A DNA stretch of 64,000 bases from the NCBI GenBank assembly GCA_013076295.1, contig RQOL01000699.1, positions 5,580,001 through 5,644,000 on the forward strand, read 5' to 3'. Every line of letters begins with the position of its first letter. The stretch's first letter is position 1. Made by a program: the position numbers and the translations under genes. The notes under the pieces are model-generated. The model saw only the letters and a list, made by a program, of their open reading frames with translations, was not told the DNA's origin and ran no database searches. This DNA is from Sanderia malayensis. Lineage: Eukaryota; Cnidaria; Scyphozoa; Semaeostomeae; Pelagiidae. Below are positions 1 through 12,255 of this stretch, one piece after another.

Positions 1-316
1 ATGTGGTCATGCAACAATGAAAGAGTGGTGTGGAACTATGAACATGCCAGCAGTGTTAAGCAAGGCCTCTTTCAGAGAAATCAACAACAGACTGGAAGAT
101 GCTGCAACAAAGACATTCAAGTCCATAAGCCTGCAATCACGAGAGATGATACAAGCAGCATATGGAGATGTTGGCATAAAAGAAGACAAGGATGGCATTC
201 TAGACATTGCTGTATCATATAATGGAACTTGGCAAAGACGTGGACATGTTTCACATAATGGTGCTGCTTCCACAATTGACCTTCTTACTGGGTTGCCAAT
301 TGACAATGAAGTGTAG
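1..316 (+). pseudogene. Mutator-like transposase-domain fragment
   Basis: The frame opening at 17 encodes about 99 residues ending at a stop near 316. It contains the block YNGTWQRRGHVSHNG followed by a stretch like TIDLLTGLPIDNE, which I recognise from the Mutator-like transposase domain found in many invertebrate multicopy genes. The acidic residues of an RNase H-like core would lie around DGILDIAVSYNG. Only the amino-terminal part of that domain is present, and the window edge cuts it on the left. On the right it runs directly into unrelated non-LTR endonuclease sequence, so it is a fragment. No function should be assigned to this copy. Confidence 0.6.
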
Positions 317-326
317 ATATAGTGAG

Positions 327-1849
327 CCATATCGTCTTGATAGAAATAGTTATGGTGGAGGCCTTTTAGTTTACGTTAATTCAAGATACCCTCCAAAAAC
401 TGAAACTATATAAATTCGCCAATGGGATAGCATGTATCGGCTTTGAAATCAACCTGCATAAAAAAATGGGCAATATTTTCTTGCTATTGCCCACCAACCC
501 TTTCGCAGGAATTATTTTTGATCACTTGGGAAAGGCATATGATAACTATTCGGACAATTTTGAAAACTTTGTGTTCATTGGTGACTTTAACGTGGAGAAA
601 ATTGAAACTAAAGTTCACGACTTTATGAACATGTTTCCTCTTAAGAACCTAACTAAAGGGAAAACTTGTGACAAGAGTAACTTTGGGTGTGCACACATCT
701 AATTATAACAAACAGAAGTAAAAGCTTCTGCGATACAACAACAGTCGAAGCAGGCTTATTTGATTTCCATAAAATGATTTTTACTGTATTAAAAACGACT
801 AAAGTTGAAACTTGAACCGACTAAAGTTAACTACAGGGATTATAGAACTTTTCTGAATCTGAATTCAAAGCTTGCAAATTGCGACAAAAGCTATGGTTCG
901 TTTGAGCAAATCTTTCAAAAAATTCTGGTCAATCAGACACCTGTAAAAAGAAATCTTTGCGAGCGAATAATGCACCATTTATGAATAGGAATCTGCGAAA
1001 AGCCATAATGCTACTATCGAGACTGGAATAAATATACAAAACAAAAAACCCCCGGAAATTGGAACATTTCGAAAACAGCGAAATAAATGTGTTACGCTTC
1101 TCCAAAGAGAAAAAAGAAGATATTATAACTTGTGACAAGAGTAACTTTAGGCGTTGCATACATCTAATTATAACAAACAGAAGTAAAAGCTTCTGCGATA
1201 CAACAACAGTCGAAAATGGCTTATTTGATTTCCATAAAATGATTTTTACTGTATTAAAAACGAAATTTACGAAACTTGAACCCATTAAAGTTAACTACAG
1301 GGATTGTAAAACTTTTCTGAATCTGAATTCAAAGCTTGCAAATTGTGACAAAAGCTACGGTAAGTTTGAGCAAGTGTTTCAAAAAATTCTGGTCAATCAG
1401 GCACCTGTAAAAAGAAATCGAATAGGAATAGGAATGTGCGAAAAGCCATAATGTTACTATCGAGACTGGAATAAATATACAAAACAAAAAACCCCCGGAA
1501 ACTGGAACATTTCAAAAACAGCGAAATAAATGTGCTACACTTCTCCAAACAGAAAAAAGAAGATATTATAGCAGTTTAGATACTTCCTTGATCAATGACA
1601 ATAAGAAACTTTGGAAAACTATAAAGCCACTGTTATCGGACAAATCTTCATCAAAATCGAAGATCACTTTAATGGAAGACGGTGAAGTTATAAATGGTGA
1701 CGGCACAATAGCAGATTTATTCAACAATATTTTTGTTACAATCACTGACTCTCCTGACTCTCTAAAAATAGATGATAATAGTGACATTTTACTACAAGTA
1801 GACAATATACCAGACCCGATTGACAAAGAACCATTTACAGTGTAAATGA
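327..1849 (+). pseudogene. Degraded non-LTR retrotransposon, endonuclease and linker region
   Basis: Pieces of the apurinic-type endonuclease of a LINE-like ORF2 occur in order but in different frames: RLDRNSYGGGLLVYVN near 340, ENFVFIGDFNVE near 570 (the GDFN motif of endonuclease-reverse transcriptases), then ITNRSKSFCDTTTVE and DFHKMIFTVLKTKF near 1170-1260, and the linker NDNKKLWKTIKPLLSDKS near 1595. Several frameshifts and deletions separate them. The reverse transcriptase domain expected downstream is absent, so the copy ends before the palm motifs. The order and spacing identify a CR1/jockey-like endonuclease-to-RT linker, although the exact clade cannot be told. This copy is dead. 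Confidence 0.75.
664..1570. repeat. Tandem duplication inside the non-LTR fragment
   Basis: Positions 664-1127 and 1128-1570 are two adjacent copies of the same segment, each starting ACTTGTGACAAGAGTAAC and ending GAAGATATTATA. They cover the end of the endonuclease and the linker. The copies differ by scattered substitutions and by a gap of about 20 bases near 1415 in the second copy, so the duplication is old. Confidence 0.85.
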
Positions 1850-2137
1850 GGAATTAACAACAGGGAACAATAGAGCCTCGTCTTCGTGTTGTATGGGTTA
1901 TGTCAATCAACAGCAGCTGAGGAGCAGTATATTGTTATCTCCAGCATTACGCCCACATCAATTTGTTGTACAATACCCTGGAGTTCGCACACCATAAGTG
2001 TAAAAAAGATTTACATATACTCGTGATTTATAACTTCGCGATTTCAAGCAATTGAACACACATATCGAATCAGCTACACTGAACCAAATTCTATACAAGT
2101 GTATAAAAGCAGAACTTGCCAAGAGATTGTACGAGCA

Positions 2138-2793
2138 TGGCTGGCAACAGCGTTCAAAAAATGCGTCAGCTCCTACTACTAGCTGCGGAAAAAGTACAAA
2201 ATGCCCCAAGCAACGTAGTAACCCTAAGTCTAAACGACTTTTGAGACATCATGAAGGACGCCAGAGAAACAACCGTATCTTGCCGTTCCCAACGGTTGGC
2301 CTTATCTCCTGCCTCTATTCATACCGACATTCACACACCCAAAAATGCCAGCCTTCAAAATCCGGAAGAACATTGCCCGCAATCCTTCCCTATGCTGGTT
2401 GCGCCTACACAAATGCGCATTCAACAAATTTCTTTGTGATGCCGTATGTGTAACAGCAATTTCTGTGGCCTGCTACAAATGTCACATGCAAGGTCATTTT
2501 GCAGCGCCCTGCCCTAACATTGAATCCCAACCGCAGGCTGTTTACTCATTAGATGATCAGCAAGATAACTCCTTTTGCACACGTGCCCTGCAGCCAAATC
2601 CCTCTTGCAAAAATAATTTTCGTGCCCCCCAAAATCAAACCACACCTTTCAGCATCAAAACACAGTGCAAATTTTCACAGCCAATGCCGCGACCAAAACT
2701 GCCAATTCCTACACACATGTAGCCGATGCGGGGGAAAGCACCCACTCTCCGATTGCACAGCGGCTCCGAACTTTTTAAGCCCATCACTCTAAA
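2138..2793 (+). pseudogene. Gag-like fragment with CCHC zinc knuckle
   Basis: An ATG at 2138 opens a short helical-looking frame with one early stop, and the frame shifts before 2460. The segment at 2467-2515 encodes CYKCHMQGHFAAPC, a CX2CX4HX4C zinc knuckle. A second cysteine-histidine cluster, CSRCGGKHPLSDC, is encoded at 2718-2757. Paired motifs of this kind occur in the nucleic-acid-binding region of gag proteins of LTR or tyrosine-recombinase (DIRS-like) retroelements. No protease, reverse transcriptase or recombinase follows, so the parent family stays open. Frameshifts show it is not functional. Confidence 0.5.
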
Positions 2794-3204
2794 AGATCTG
2801 CTAAAAGTAGTCTAATTACCCTGGTTCACAATTTTCAGTTATTCCTTCAACAATATTTATAAAATTATTACCATAGTGGCATCATCGTTACTTTCATGAA
2901 ATCACTTTTCTAATGAACAACGTTACTCATTGCACGCATTATTTACACAATTTTGCACTCGCCGAAACATCACACGATGCATGTATTGCAAAGCTTACAC
3001 CGCAACACATCTTTCCAATAACCCGGGTTTCCCAGGGCGTGGTCATGTAAAGTTTTCCAGTTTTTTGTGCCCCTTTTAAAAAATTTCCCCACTAGTTCGA
3101 ATTCTTATGCATTGTTATGCAACAAAGCATCCAAATTTTTAATTTGTGATGGCCATCTGTGTTATGATTTGGCTATATTATTTATGCTCTTTTCGAAAAG
3201 ATAT

Positions 3205-3567
3205 TTAGCCATTTTTCTTCACCAAGAAATCAGTTTCTTTATACCCTTCTTCTACATTTTTATTCCGAATTTTGTATGGGCACTTGTATTCTACGGAAAC
3301 ATGATGGCTTTCTTTGCAGTAGGTGCACATAAATATGTTGTCTGGAGTAGCACAAATAAAAGGAAATGACTTATTTGTCACTAATCCAGATTGTAAATGC
3401 AGATTGTATTTTGCATTTTTATGCTTGGCAGCGATGGCATCATAATGTGGCGGCACCACAGGGAGGACTGGGGAGGACATTTCAATTACAGGGCCGATTT
3501 TTGAGGAGAAATATTTAGGGGGGTACGTTGGCACATGTGAAAAATTTTCAACAGATAAGATAAACAC
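3205..3567 (-). pseudogene. YqaJ/PDDEXK-like nuclease fragment
   Basis: A 120-residue frame contains a stretch reading FICATPDNIF, then two cysteines, then VEYKCPYKIRN. The aspartate in TPDN followed about 25 residues later by the E-x-K of VEYK matches the order of the PDDEXK nuclease core seen in YqaJ-like viral recombinase domains. Such domains are common in multicopy genes of cnidarian and mollusc genomes, where they are usually carried by mobile elements. The frame opens without a clear start and ends abruptly, so this is a fragment. The neighbouring minus-strand frame at 3616-3813 is not recognisable. Confidence 0.6.
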
Positions 3568-3853
3568 GGAAATGAAAAAGGCTTTTTGAAAATACCAATC
3601 CTACAGTATACTATACTATACAGCAAAGTCTAACACAATCACGCCCCCATTAGCACAAGCAGTTCTGCTGTCTGGTCTATGCTCATTACACCCTTCTTGT
3701 CTGTCGTTAATTGCAACACGTAGAACTTGAACCATGTCAACATTTCCTGCCCTTGACTGACAAAACCAATACATTGAATTACAATAATTTGACTCACTGA
3801 TACGCATACACATTCATTACTACGAGTAGTATGTTATATTAATCATTATCAAC

Positions 3854-4645
3854 AATGCCGAAAATGGCTGAGTGTAGAGACCCATCAATGGAAATCACAA
3901 ATGAAGCAAACAGAGCACTCGTTGTTCAATCTGGCCCAATCCAACCTGTGATTAACTTCAAACAGTCTGAAATTGGAAAAAAGCTGTTCAAGTTTCAAAA
4001 GAAATGGTAAGAAGAGTACAAATGGCTGGAATATTCTGTTTCGAAAGATGCTGCATTTTGCTTCTATTGCAGAGGCTTTGGAACTCTTGGTATGTTAGAC
4101 TGCCAATAATTACTTTCTTAGAATTTTGCAAGTACATCACCCGTAGGTCCACAAGTTTTTTAATGAAATCTGGTAAGATAAAAAAAAATTGTGATTTTCT
4201 TATAGTTGGCACATCTGAAGATACCTTCACAAAATCGGAATATCTGGCAAAGCATATATCGTCAAGAATGCATATGTTGTCTTTGGAACGCTACGAAAGA
4301 TTCGTGTCTGGAGCCATAACAGCGAATGTGCAGATAAACAATGCAGCACAAGTGCATCATTCAAGACAGGAGAAACAACGAGCAGAACATTGCCATATTA
4401 TCATTTTTGATGTATTACGTCATTTGGGCAAGCAGAACAGTGCCTTTCGGGGTCACCGTGAATCAGAGAATTCTAAGAACAAAGGAAACTTTCTCAAAGA
4501 ATTGGATTTTCTTTCTAAGTACCACGAGCCTCTGAAAAAGTGGATGGAAACGCATCCTGGCAACGTAAATTATTTTTCCAATGTTAAGGCCGGGTTACAC
4601 GATCACTTTTTACCATCAATTTTTTATATTGGACTGCCATGCTAA
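3854..4645 (+). pseudogene. hAT transposase fragment, TTF finger and DUF4371 region
   Basis: An ATG at 3855 leads into INFKQSEIGKKLF, then EYKWLEYSVSKDAAFCFYC after one in-frame stop. This is the TTF-type zinc finger with the CFYC cysteine pair that opens ZMYM1-like hAT transposases. Near 4450-4570 the frame encodes FRGHRES followed by FLKELDFLSKYHEPLKKW, the typical start of the DUF4371 RNase H-like region. The DDE core and dimerisation domain are missing, and stops and frameshifts lie between the two blocks. It is a dead 5' portion of an autonomous hAT element. A separate hAT carboxyl end lies at 33811-34128 and need not be related. Confidence 0.7.
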
Positions 4646-5080
4646 AAGGTGACCGTGTAACATGCAAAAATGATGGGTTTTCGAAACAGATTTTAAATGC
4701 TAGTTAATGGTTCATTAACTTAAGTTAATTATTGACGAATATCGAAACTTGGCGTCACCAACCTATTATTACTTCACACATCCTTCATAAGATGATACTC
4801 GAAATGTGCTAACTTAATCCAAACCCAACTGAGCCACCGACCAGGGGATTACGAAGATGAAAAACAACCTATATGTCTAATATCAAAGTACCGACGTATT
4901 AGCCAATCAATACCCAGTCTTTATATAAGCTGCCTCTGGTTAACCCATCACAGTGCCCATTCTAAACAATAAGATGGCGGGAAAAAGTAGAATGAGACAA
5001 GGTTCAATACATGACAAACACGACTAAGAACATCATCGCAAGTCTAACAAGTTGAACTAGAAAATTCACCGAGAGAAAAA

Positions 5081-5350
5081 ATGAATTGCTTGTTGAAAAG
5101 ACATAAAATGCTAAAACAACGCCCAAACAAGGTCACGCCACGAGGAGAAGCCGTACGACGAAGCTCTCGCCCCCCTATGCTCACTTCAATAGCAGCAAGT
5201 TCGTGGGGGCAGTTGGCGCAGGTGGAAAATGAACAAACCCACCTAAATGAGGCTTCAGCCATTCCACAATTGTCCGCTGGATTTGTTTGCGAAGAGGTTG
5301 CCACATCGTCCGCTGAACAGCAATCGTCCAGGGATAATGAACAGTTATAG
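5081..5350 (+). CDS. Unrecognised short ORF
   Basis: This 89-residue frame starts at an ATG and is rich in serine, alanine and glutamine with a basic first third. If its stop is ignored, the same reading continues as ITEIV and then NTIKGTLADVVRELV, which looks like a short amphipathic helix. I do not recognise the family. It abuts the truncated Tc1-like transposase on the opposite strand and could be an accessory ORF of another element that interrupted it. Composition alone does not prove that it is coding. Confidence 0.25.
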   Translation: MNCLLKRHKMLKQRPNKVTPRGEAVRRSSRPPMLTSIAASSWGQLAQVENEQTHLNEASAIPQLSAGFVCEEVATSSAEQQSSRDNEQL

Positions 5351-5462
5351 ATTACAGAAATTGTGTAAAACACAATTAAAGGCACGCTCGCGGACGTCGT
5401 ACGAGAGCTGGTAGTCACTAGACCAGGCTGTGGTGGAGGTAGGTACCACTTTTGTGCGGAAA

Positions 5463-5990
5463 TTACCAGACTACGATTTTTGTGTAGCCGTTTTGTGAAT
5501 CTTTTCTGAGGTTGAAGCAACACTCGTCTGAGAAGATGACATCGTCCCAATGAGACACCGGCCACTCCTCAAACACCCTTGCCCAATTCAGCCGATAAGT
5601 AAGATTTTTTGTTGAAACAAAAGGTTTCCGTCTTCTTGTTCTACTTCCTATTCCGTATATGGCCAGGATACGACGGACTATTTGGCTAGAAGGGGTTTTG
5701 TTTGGAAAGTTAGCATTAACTTCGTTTTTTAGTGCATTTAACTTGGAGAAACGCAACTTCTTCGCCACTCTCGTAACAATTCTTTCGCCCCTCTTAGAAA
5801 TTCTCCTAGGCCGACCTGGTCTCAACTTTTTCTCCAGGGAACAACTCTCTTTGAATATCTTGTAAACTCTATGGGCTGTCGACTTTTTGCAGCCCACTTG
5901 TCTTTCAACTTCATCATATGAATGTCCTGCTTCTCGCAAAAACTTTATGGCTGCTCGCTCGCTGTTTTTCAACACTCGTGCTTCCGCCAT
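5463..5990 (-). pseudogene. Tc1-like transposase, carboxyl end missing
   Basis: The 175-residue frame starts at an ATG at 5990. It has the two helix-turn-helix units of the paired-type DNA-binding region (residues about 5-65, with GHSYDEVERQVGCKKSTAHRVY), the GRPRR basic hook at about residues 58-62, and the first catalytic aspartate in VIFSDE near residue 152. A complete Tc1 transposase is about 340 residues. Here the frame is lost soon after the first aspartate, and the second aspartate and third acidic residue are not found. The DNA beyond 5463 belongs to something else. The copy is a truncated, non-functional transposase. Confidence 0.85.
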
Positions 5991-6227
5991 TACTCGTAAA
6001 AGTTTATTATTATTGCATATTTTGACAATTTTAACGAAAATATTGTAAGAAACACAATTTTATATGTTTGTTTATGTTTATTTATTATTTGCTGACACCA
6101 TTAATGTTTTTGGCGGGAAAATTAAATCTTTATATTTTGTTTACACTGCTTTGTACAAAAAGTTTTTCAACCGTTCGAATACTTTTAATACCTAAGTGTA
6201 TTTACGAGCTGCTATTATGCCATTGCA

Positions 6228-6524
6228 GAGGTCATTGAAGGTCAATGGTATGCCGTGATTTGGGAAGCTAGTGATTACTGGTTTATTGGACGTGCAATAA
6301 AGGTCACTGGAAATATGGTCACCTTGGAATTTGTGCATCAGACAGCACCAGATGTTAACACTTCTAAGTCTACCACAGATGGTGATAGTGTGCCTTTTTC
6401 AGATGTCTTTCTGCACATAGACCCTCCCATGCCTGTTTCTTGCTCAAGGTGTTCATCTTTCGGGCTCCAAGAGGAAAATTTCCAGCGTGTGAAGGACTCT
6501 TCTAAGGACCTCTGTGGACTGTGA
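6228..6524 (+). pseudogene. Tudor-like barrel fragment of a multicopy protein
   Basis: The frame reads GQWYAVIWEASDYWFIGRAI, then VTLEFVHQTAPDVN and SDVFLHIDPPMPVS. The alternation of aromatic and beta-forming residues resembles a small Tudor/SH3-type barrel that sits at the carboxyl end of several transposon-borne proteins in cnidarians. That resemblance is from memory and should be tested by profile search. The piece ends at a stop at 6524, and nothing upstream joins to it. Confidence 0.4.
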
Positions 6525-6529
6525 CTTCA

Positions 6530-9164
6530 GCCCTTAGAAACACATATTCTAAGCTAACTAGGGTTGGTGTTTGTTAGAAAATCATACCTAAGTTAATTTC
6601 TCATATTTCCAGTTCAGATTAATTGATAGTTCAACATGATAGTCACATTTTTGTGTCACGTGAGTCACATTTGTTTTTAACGCTTTCTTTAAATATGTAC
6701 ATTTTTAAAATATGTTGCATATGTGACTTAAAAACATTGTTGATCTTGATTTATGGTGGTTTATTAAATATATTGACAGCAAAATGAAAGACCATGCATA
6801 AAGGTTTATCTTTTTAGAATCTGAGGTCACGTGAGTCACGCACATGCTTTTCATTGCACAAAGCACACAAATAAGATTTTGATAAAAATGACAGTGTCAA
6901 TTTGTGGCCCTGCTCAAGAGCTGCTAGTATCTTAGGAGGCTTCATTATAAGATAATTGTAACCATGTGAAACTGGTTCAATAAAACAAACAGATTCTGAG
7001 ATTGTCACACGAGTCACTATGAAATGGCTCTGAAGACATTGACATTGTTGCAAATGTTTATAGCAAAGTTATCTTTATAGCAAATCAAACAAAGAATAAA
7101 AGAAGACAGGGTGGGCGGGAGAAATGAAGGTTCTAGACTATGCAATAACTCAGAATGATTAGAGAAACTGAGTTGCTGAGAGTATGACTCCACTAATTAA
7201 TTATCAAAGCTGTTGTCGACGTCAACTTTCAGGTTAGTCTTCCTTGGCCCCCCCCCCATCCCCAACTCGTGTTGATGAACATAAACCATGAGTTAACAAA
7301 CAAAGACAATTTCAATCGCCCATTAACTGTTCTTAAATTGCATTTAAGAACTATAAAATTTTACCTTTTGCCATAGAACTGTTGACTTGTTTTTATTGGG
7401 CAAGTCAAAGAAAAGTATGATGTATATTACCAAGGATATGTTACCTTAAGTGTGCTGCATTACAAACCATGATATAGTTGGACTGAAGGAGCACTGGCTA
7501 CTTCAATGAAAGAAATTCAAGATCTGGCTTTTGATTGATGGAAACCTGCAAAAGAAGACGTTGGTTGAGATATTTCATTTCATCTCCACATTTACAAATG
7601 AGATAGATTACTTTAAGTATCTGAACAAACGCTGTTCTGATGTTGCATACTATCAGTTGAAAAAGGTTTGTAAAGTATTTGCAAAATGGTTTGGAACAGC
7701 TTCAGAAAATATGGTTTATCATCCATGAAATCATTGCCGTGAGCCAAGTAAACATATTAATGCTATCTCTGGAAATTGCAATTGCCAGTGGTGGTGGCAA
7801 AGCTGTGGCAAAATATTTCAAGGCATGGTGGTGCAGAAAAGCAGAGATGTTATCAATCTAATAAAATCACAAAAGTTAAGAACAAAAATTAACTGGTTGG
7901 CTCCAGGTATTGACTTTTCAATACACACAGCCATAAAGAAAGGAACTGCATCAAAGTATTTAGAAATTTATTGTTCACCACTGCTTCAAAAATCCTGTCA
8001 ATAAATACTACCATTCAAAAGTTGTTCATAGAATCAAGAACGTACCTGTTAAGTATCCAAATCTTCTTCAGGATAGACATATGACTTACTCTGGTTTACT
8101 TTTGGCCACATTTTGTAGCTATGGAAAGAAAACAAGTTTATTATGAAGTTATTTTTCTTGTGGCAACATTGGTTGCTATTTTAAATAGCATGTCCCAGGC
8201 TGAGAAGCAAGCACCCTGTGTGACATTCTACACCTTCTGGTACTTCATGTATGCTAATGAGATTTTTCATCAGACTGGGAATTGGTGGGGCTTAAGGCCT
8301 GCATCTTTATCTCCATTAGGGTATAATGCTGTAACTTTTATTGTTTCCTTACATTGAAGGGATATTGGGAAACACCAATTGACAGCTGCTCTTTGTACAA
8401 GGGTCTCATTCAGTCATCCAGATCTGTTTGGCTGCCCATGATAGAATAATAACATTCGGTAGCTGCTTCTGTCCCACTCGTGGCTAATGCGACATCAATA
8501 CATATACTACTTGACTGTATACTGTTTCATTGGTGAAAGAAGAAGCTGTCTCGTAAAAGCTTGCTAAGTAACAATCATTTGAATATTCAAACTTGTATAT
8601 GCATTCAAGCTTGTGTATTTCTTTCGATATGGTAAAAGTTATTGGCCATTCTGACATGACAGATGTTTTGCAGTTACTTGGTGAAACAATGTTTGTCTGC
8701 AACCACCAAAATCATCACAAACAACTTCATAAACAGGATGGTTGAAAGAACCCATTACAATTCTTGACAGATCTGGGTGAAAGGACAACTCCTCATTTTC
8801 AGCTATCAGATGACATTTGTATTTAGGTATAATATCTTTTTTATATGTGGCCACCATACTGTTATTGACCAGAAGTACCTGAAATATGTTATGTATTCCT
8901 CCCCAAAAATGCTTATAAAAAAATATCTTTAGAAAGCCACCCTGTTCCCTGTTCTCGTCAAAACCACTTATTTGGCCTAAGGAAGAGGACTGACATGACT
9001 TTATCGTATCATCAAAATAACAATATAACAGCGCTAATAATAAAAAGCAAAGCAATTTGATTAATTTATAACCTTATTGTCCAATGCACATTCTGGGTTT
9101 GGTGTCTTGGACTGCCAATAGATTCAGTTTTCTTCCTGGCCAATCTTTGGAATCGAGTCAACCA
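6530..9164. other. Region without a recognisable gene
   Basis: Only short frames occur. A stretch around 7780-8010 reads like degraded coding sequence (VVQKSRDVINLIKSQKLRTK, then INWLAPGIDFSIHTAIKKG), but I cannot name its family. Minus-strand frames at 6814-7053 and 8639-9055 have no motif I know. A run of C at 7248-7257 is simple sequence. Confidence 0.5.
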
Positions 9165-10187
9165 GTCAGCAGGGTTGGTGCTAGATATCAAAGGCCAGAG
9201 GGAGGTGAATTTTCGGAGAATTCCGATTGGCTGATCGGCCGACAAGCCTTACAAACCGACGAGAAATCGGAAAATAAGTGTTGCTGGATCCGAAAACCGT
9301 AAAACTGTGACTGATTTAACAACACAACATAATTTTACGGATCTTTATGAAATGAATTTATGAAGATTATGAAATTAGAGAAGCATCCAGTTCAGGTCAG
9401 AAAAATTTAACAAAACTAATCCAAATGGTCAAGTAAAAAATTAATAACAAAACGAAACGATCAATAAATTTGATGTTATTGAAGGGAATGTGCAAAGATA
9501 CAAGGCACTGTTTAAAAATAGATCAAACAAAACTCATTTCAATGAAGACATGCGTAGTATACCGTCACATAAACTGATCACATGAACATTTTGAGATCAG
9601 TGATGAGAACCGGAAGGGAATGCAAAATGGCAACAACAACAGGCTTAATGTTCACGTGAAAAAATTACATCTTCCCTTTGCGCTTCTCTGATTGGTTAAT
9701 AAACCAAATCTATTTTTAGCAGTTGGAAAGCGAAGTGAAGCGTAAACTTGTGAAAAGTGATTGACACTCAATTAAATATTAAAGACATACTTCCGCTTTT
9801 TTTGTTACTCCTATAGTTTTAGCTTTTGTTCTTTTGTTTCACCGACTAGATGTTCTGACCTTGATTATATGATTGATTATTACAATTATTATCAAAGTGT
9901 GTTTATAAATTTGAGTTTCCATACCTTTAACATTAAATTGCTGCTGCTATTATATTTCTTTAGTTTTGTTGAATGTCAACCGGCTTTGTTTGTTTCTCAT
10001 GTTGTTCTTATTTTTTGAGCAAATACATATCAGCCTGATTTTTGTTAAATACAAGGCTGTTCTTATAAACAAAAAGGAGACTGTTTCATGTACTTTTATA
10101 TAATGTACGAATACACTGAACTTAATGTTGCAATAACCATTAAAACATGTCCCTTCTTCCAGCAGCCATGGTTTAGACTTTCATATA

Positions 10188-11178
10188 GACAGGGAATTCC
10201 TTGTAACAATCTGGCAAAGTGCCTAACCTTTGATTTTACTTCGGATTCGGGTAATTGAAGGTCGGGCAATTATTTTTAGACTTGGGTACATTCTTGTAAA
10301 ACAATAAAAGTCACGTGATTGATGATGTCAGCATTTCCGGTCAGCCAAAATTTTATTCCGCAATATTGAAAAATAAATTATGCCATTTTGTTAAGCACCC
10401 AAAAAGCAGCAAAAAACTATTGAACAGCACTACTATCGCACTTACCGATATCGAGTTATGGCTAGTTAAAGTATGTGTCACGTGACAAACATGGCGGATC
10501 AGCGACTTTGAAACATTGATATTAATGACGGTTGTGGCGATTTTTCTAAGTGGTAATGTGTCCGCTTGAATACGAGGCATTTTTTATGACTTCCTTGAGG
10601 TATCTTAGGCATGCAAAGCCCTACTTATTTCCTGTTATGCTACATGTTAACTACTAAATGACCAAAAGTATCTTCAAAATTTAAAAGTAAAAAAAATGTG
10701 GATGTTCTATGGTAGCCACTCCTCTAATTAATTGTTACTCGACATGAAATCAGAAACTTCCCAGTCACTTTCATCTTCTTGCATACTAAGAGAAGGTTCC
10801 GATTTGGTTTGTTCCTCTGAAGAAACTGCGTCTTCTTTCTCATCATCTCCTTCGTAAATGCTTTACGTAGTAGTCGGGTTGGTCGCCTGTTTCTTCTTTC
10901 CTTTTCGTCTTCTTTCCTGCCACATTTGTCTTCACTTCCACTCGTTTCTTCATCTGAATCAGCTTCGTTTTCAGTTTGGGTTTTCTGGCGGTGCCGTTTT
11001 CTTGTCAATGCTGGAGGAAGCCGTAGCCCTGAAAATCACTTCGGTATTAAGCTTTTTCCTTCATACTTCCATCAATTTTCTTCATACGAGATGCGGTCAA
11101 TATGTTCCAAATAACATCTTTTCCAAATAAAAACTTGCATATGGCTCTTTTTGATCGCTTGTTTTACGGAATCTGGAT
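10188..11178 (-). repeat. Left 991-bp arm of the inverted repeat
   Basis: This arm is the exact reverse complement of 12256-13246 wherever I compared them, including identical frames at 10353-10580 and 10724-11008. The inner boundary is sharp: pairing stops at 11179/12255. Confidence 0.9.
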
Positions 11179-11520
11179 CTAGTGGAGTGGAGAGTCAAAT
11201 CTTGTCTTTTAAGTCCTTTTTGCTCAATCAATCCAAATTTTGAGCAATCATTTATCGTATTCTGACTTTTCCAGCCTTTTAAAAGTAAGACGTGTATCAT
11301 AACCGAAAATTGCATGGATAGAAGGCAAAGAGAAACAGATACGTGGTCCGGGACTTTTGCAAATACTTCCGACTTCAACAATTTTTTTGTTATCAAACTT
11401 AAAAAACCATTTGTGAACTACTTGCAGTTTTGTAAATGCCCATACAAGGAGTATCAGCACATCCGTATCTTTAGAGACAATGTGTTTTGCATTATGGCGT
11501 GAAGAACCAAGCGTGTACAA
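10724..11520 (-). pseudogene. PIN-like multicopy gene, core to carboxyl end, frameshifted
   Basis: On the minus strand the frame from 11520 has SKDTDVLILLVWAF, then GPRICFSLPSIHAIFGYDT. This is the DTDV ... H-A-x-x-G-x-DT signature shared with the gene at 31000-32555. A frameshift follows near 11290, then SQNTINDCSKFGLIE. In the left arm come SHMQVFIWKRC, RISYEEN, IPK and FSG with stops in place of expected residues, and a charged acidic tail ending at 10724. The amino-terminal half is missing. The two copies of the tail share the same stops, so decay came before the inverted duplication. The nuclease assignment is inference from motif order, as explained for the 31-kb gene. Confidence 0.65.
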
Positions 11521-11763
11521 GCCTCCTCATGGTTACATGCATGCAGAAAAGTGAAAAGTGACTTGATCCTTGTACGTTTTGTCTTCTTCTGTCACTATGA
11601 AAGGGTAGCTGAGACATTTTCTTCCATCTTCACTCTGAAGAAGTTTCGATATCAGCTTGAGAAGACTATTCTTGTTTTCGCCATTGTAAGAAGTTCGCTC
11701 CATCGGACACATTGTAGGATATGTTAGTCAAAGCCTTGAAGCGTAATTTTTAAGCTTGATAAT

Positions 11764-12067
11764 CCCCTGGGGGGGGCACTCAAGACTTTTATATACGGGG
11801 ACGTCAGTCCGAGAAGTTTACAGAGCCCTATAAAATATCATAAAAAATTTCAGAGTGACTCAAAAATACCATTGAAATTTTCTTTCAGTAACCCAAAAAT
11901 ACCATAAAAAATTGCATGCATTGTTATTTTGACGTGAAATTTCTAATCTTTCACCCAAAAATATCAAAATTTCGAACCCAAAAATATCGGCTTTAATGAA
12001 AATAACTGACCCAAAAATATCGGACTCACGTCCCCGTATGTGAAGGTCTTGAGTGCCCCACCCTGGA
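11764..12067. mobile_element. Small MITE in the spacer, 6-bp target duplication
   Basis: Imperfect inverted ends (GGGGCACTCAAGAC near 11770 and its complement near 12050) bound 304 bp flanked by GATAAT at 11758-11763 and 12068-12073. The interior repeats short CCCAAAAATA-type motifs. The 6-bp duplication and G-rich end resemble the element at 42257-43603, and a common superfamily is possible. Confidence 0.75.
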
Positions 12068-12255
12068 GATAATCCACGATCTTTTCTTGTACGATCTTTT
12101 CTGCTTCTTTCGCGGTATGTGTCGTTAATCATACCAATGAGACATGGTGATGAATCAGCTGCTGGCTCAAGAAAGCGAAGAAGGCCTTCAATTCATTCTT
12201 TATGTTTTTTTCGGTTTTAATGTCTTAACTGGGGCTATGCCATCAACCAACCATC

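Noticed and set aside
929..1285. 118-codon minus-strand frame
   Set aside because: It is antisense to the non-LTR linker, which has recognisable motifs on the plus strand.
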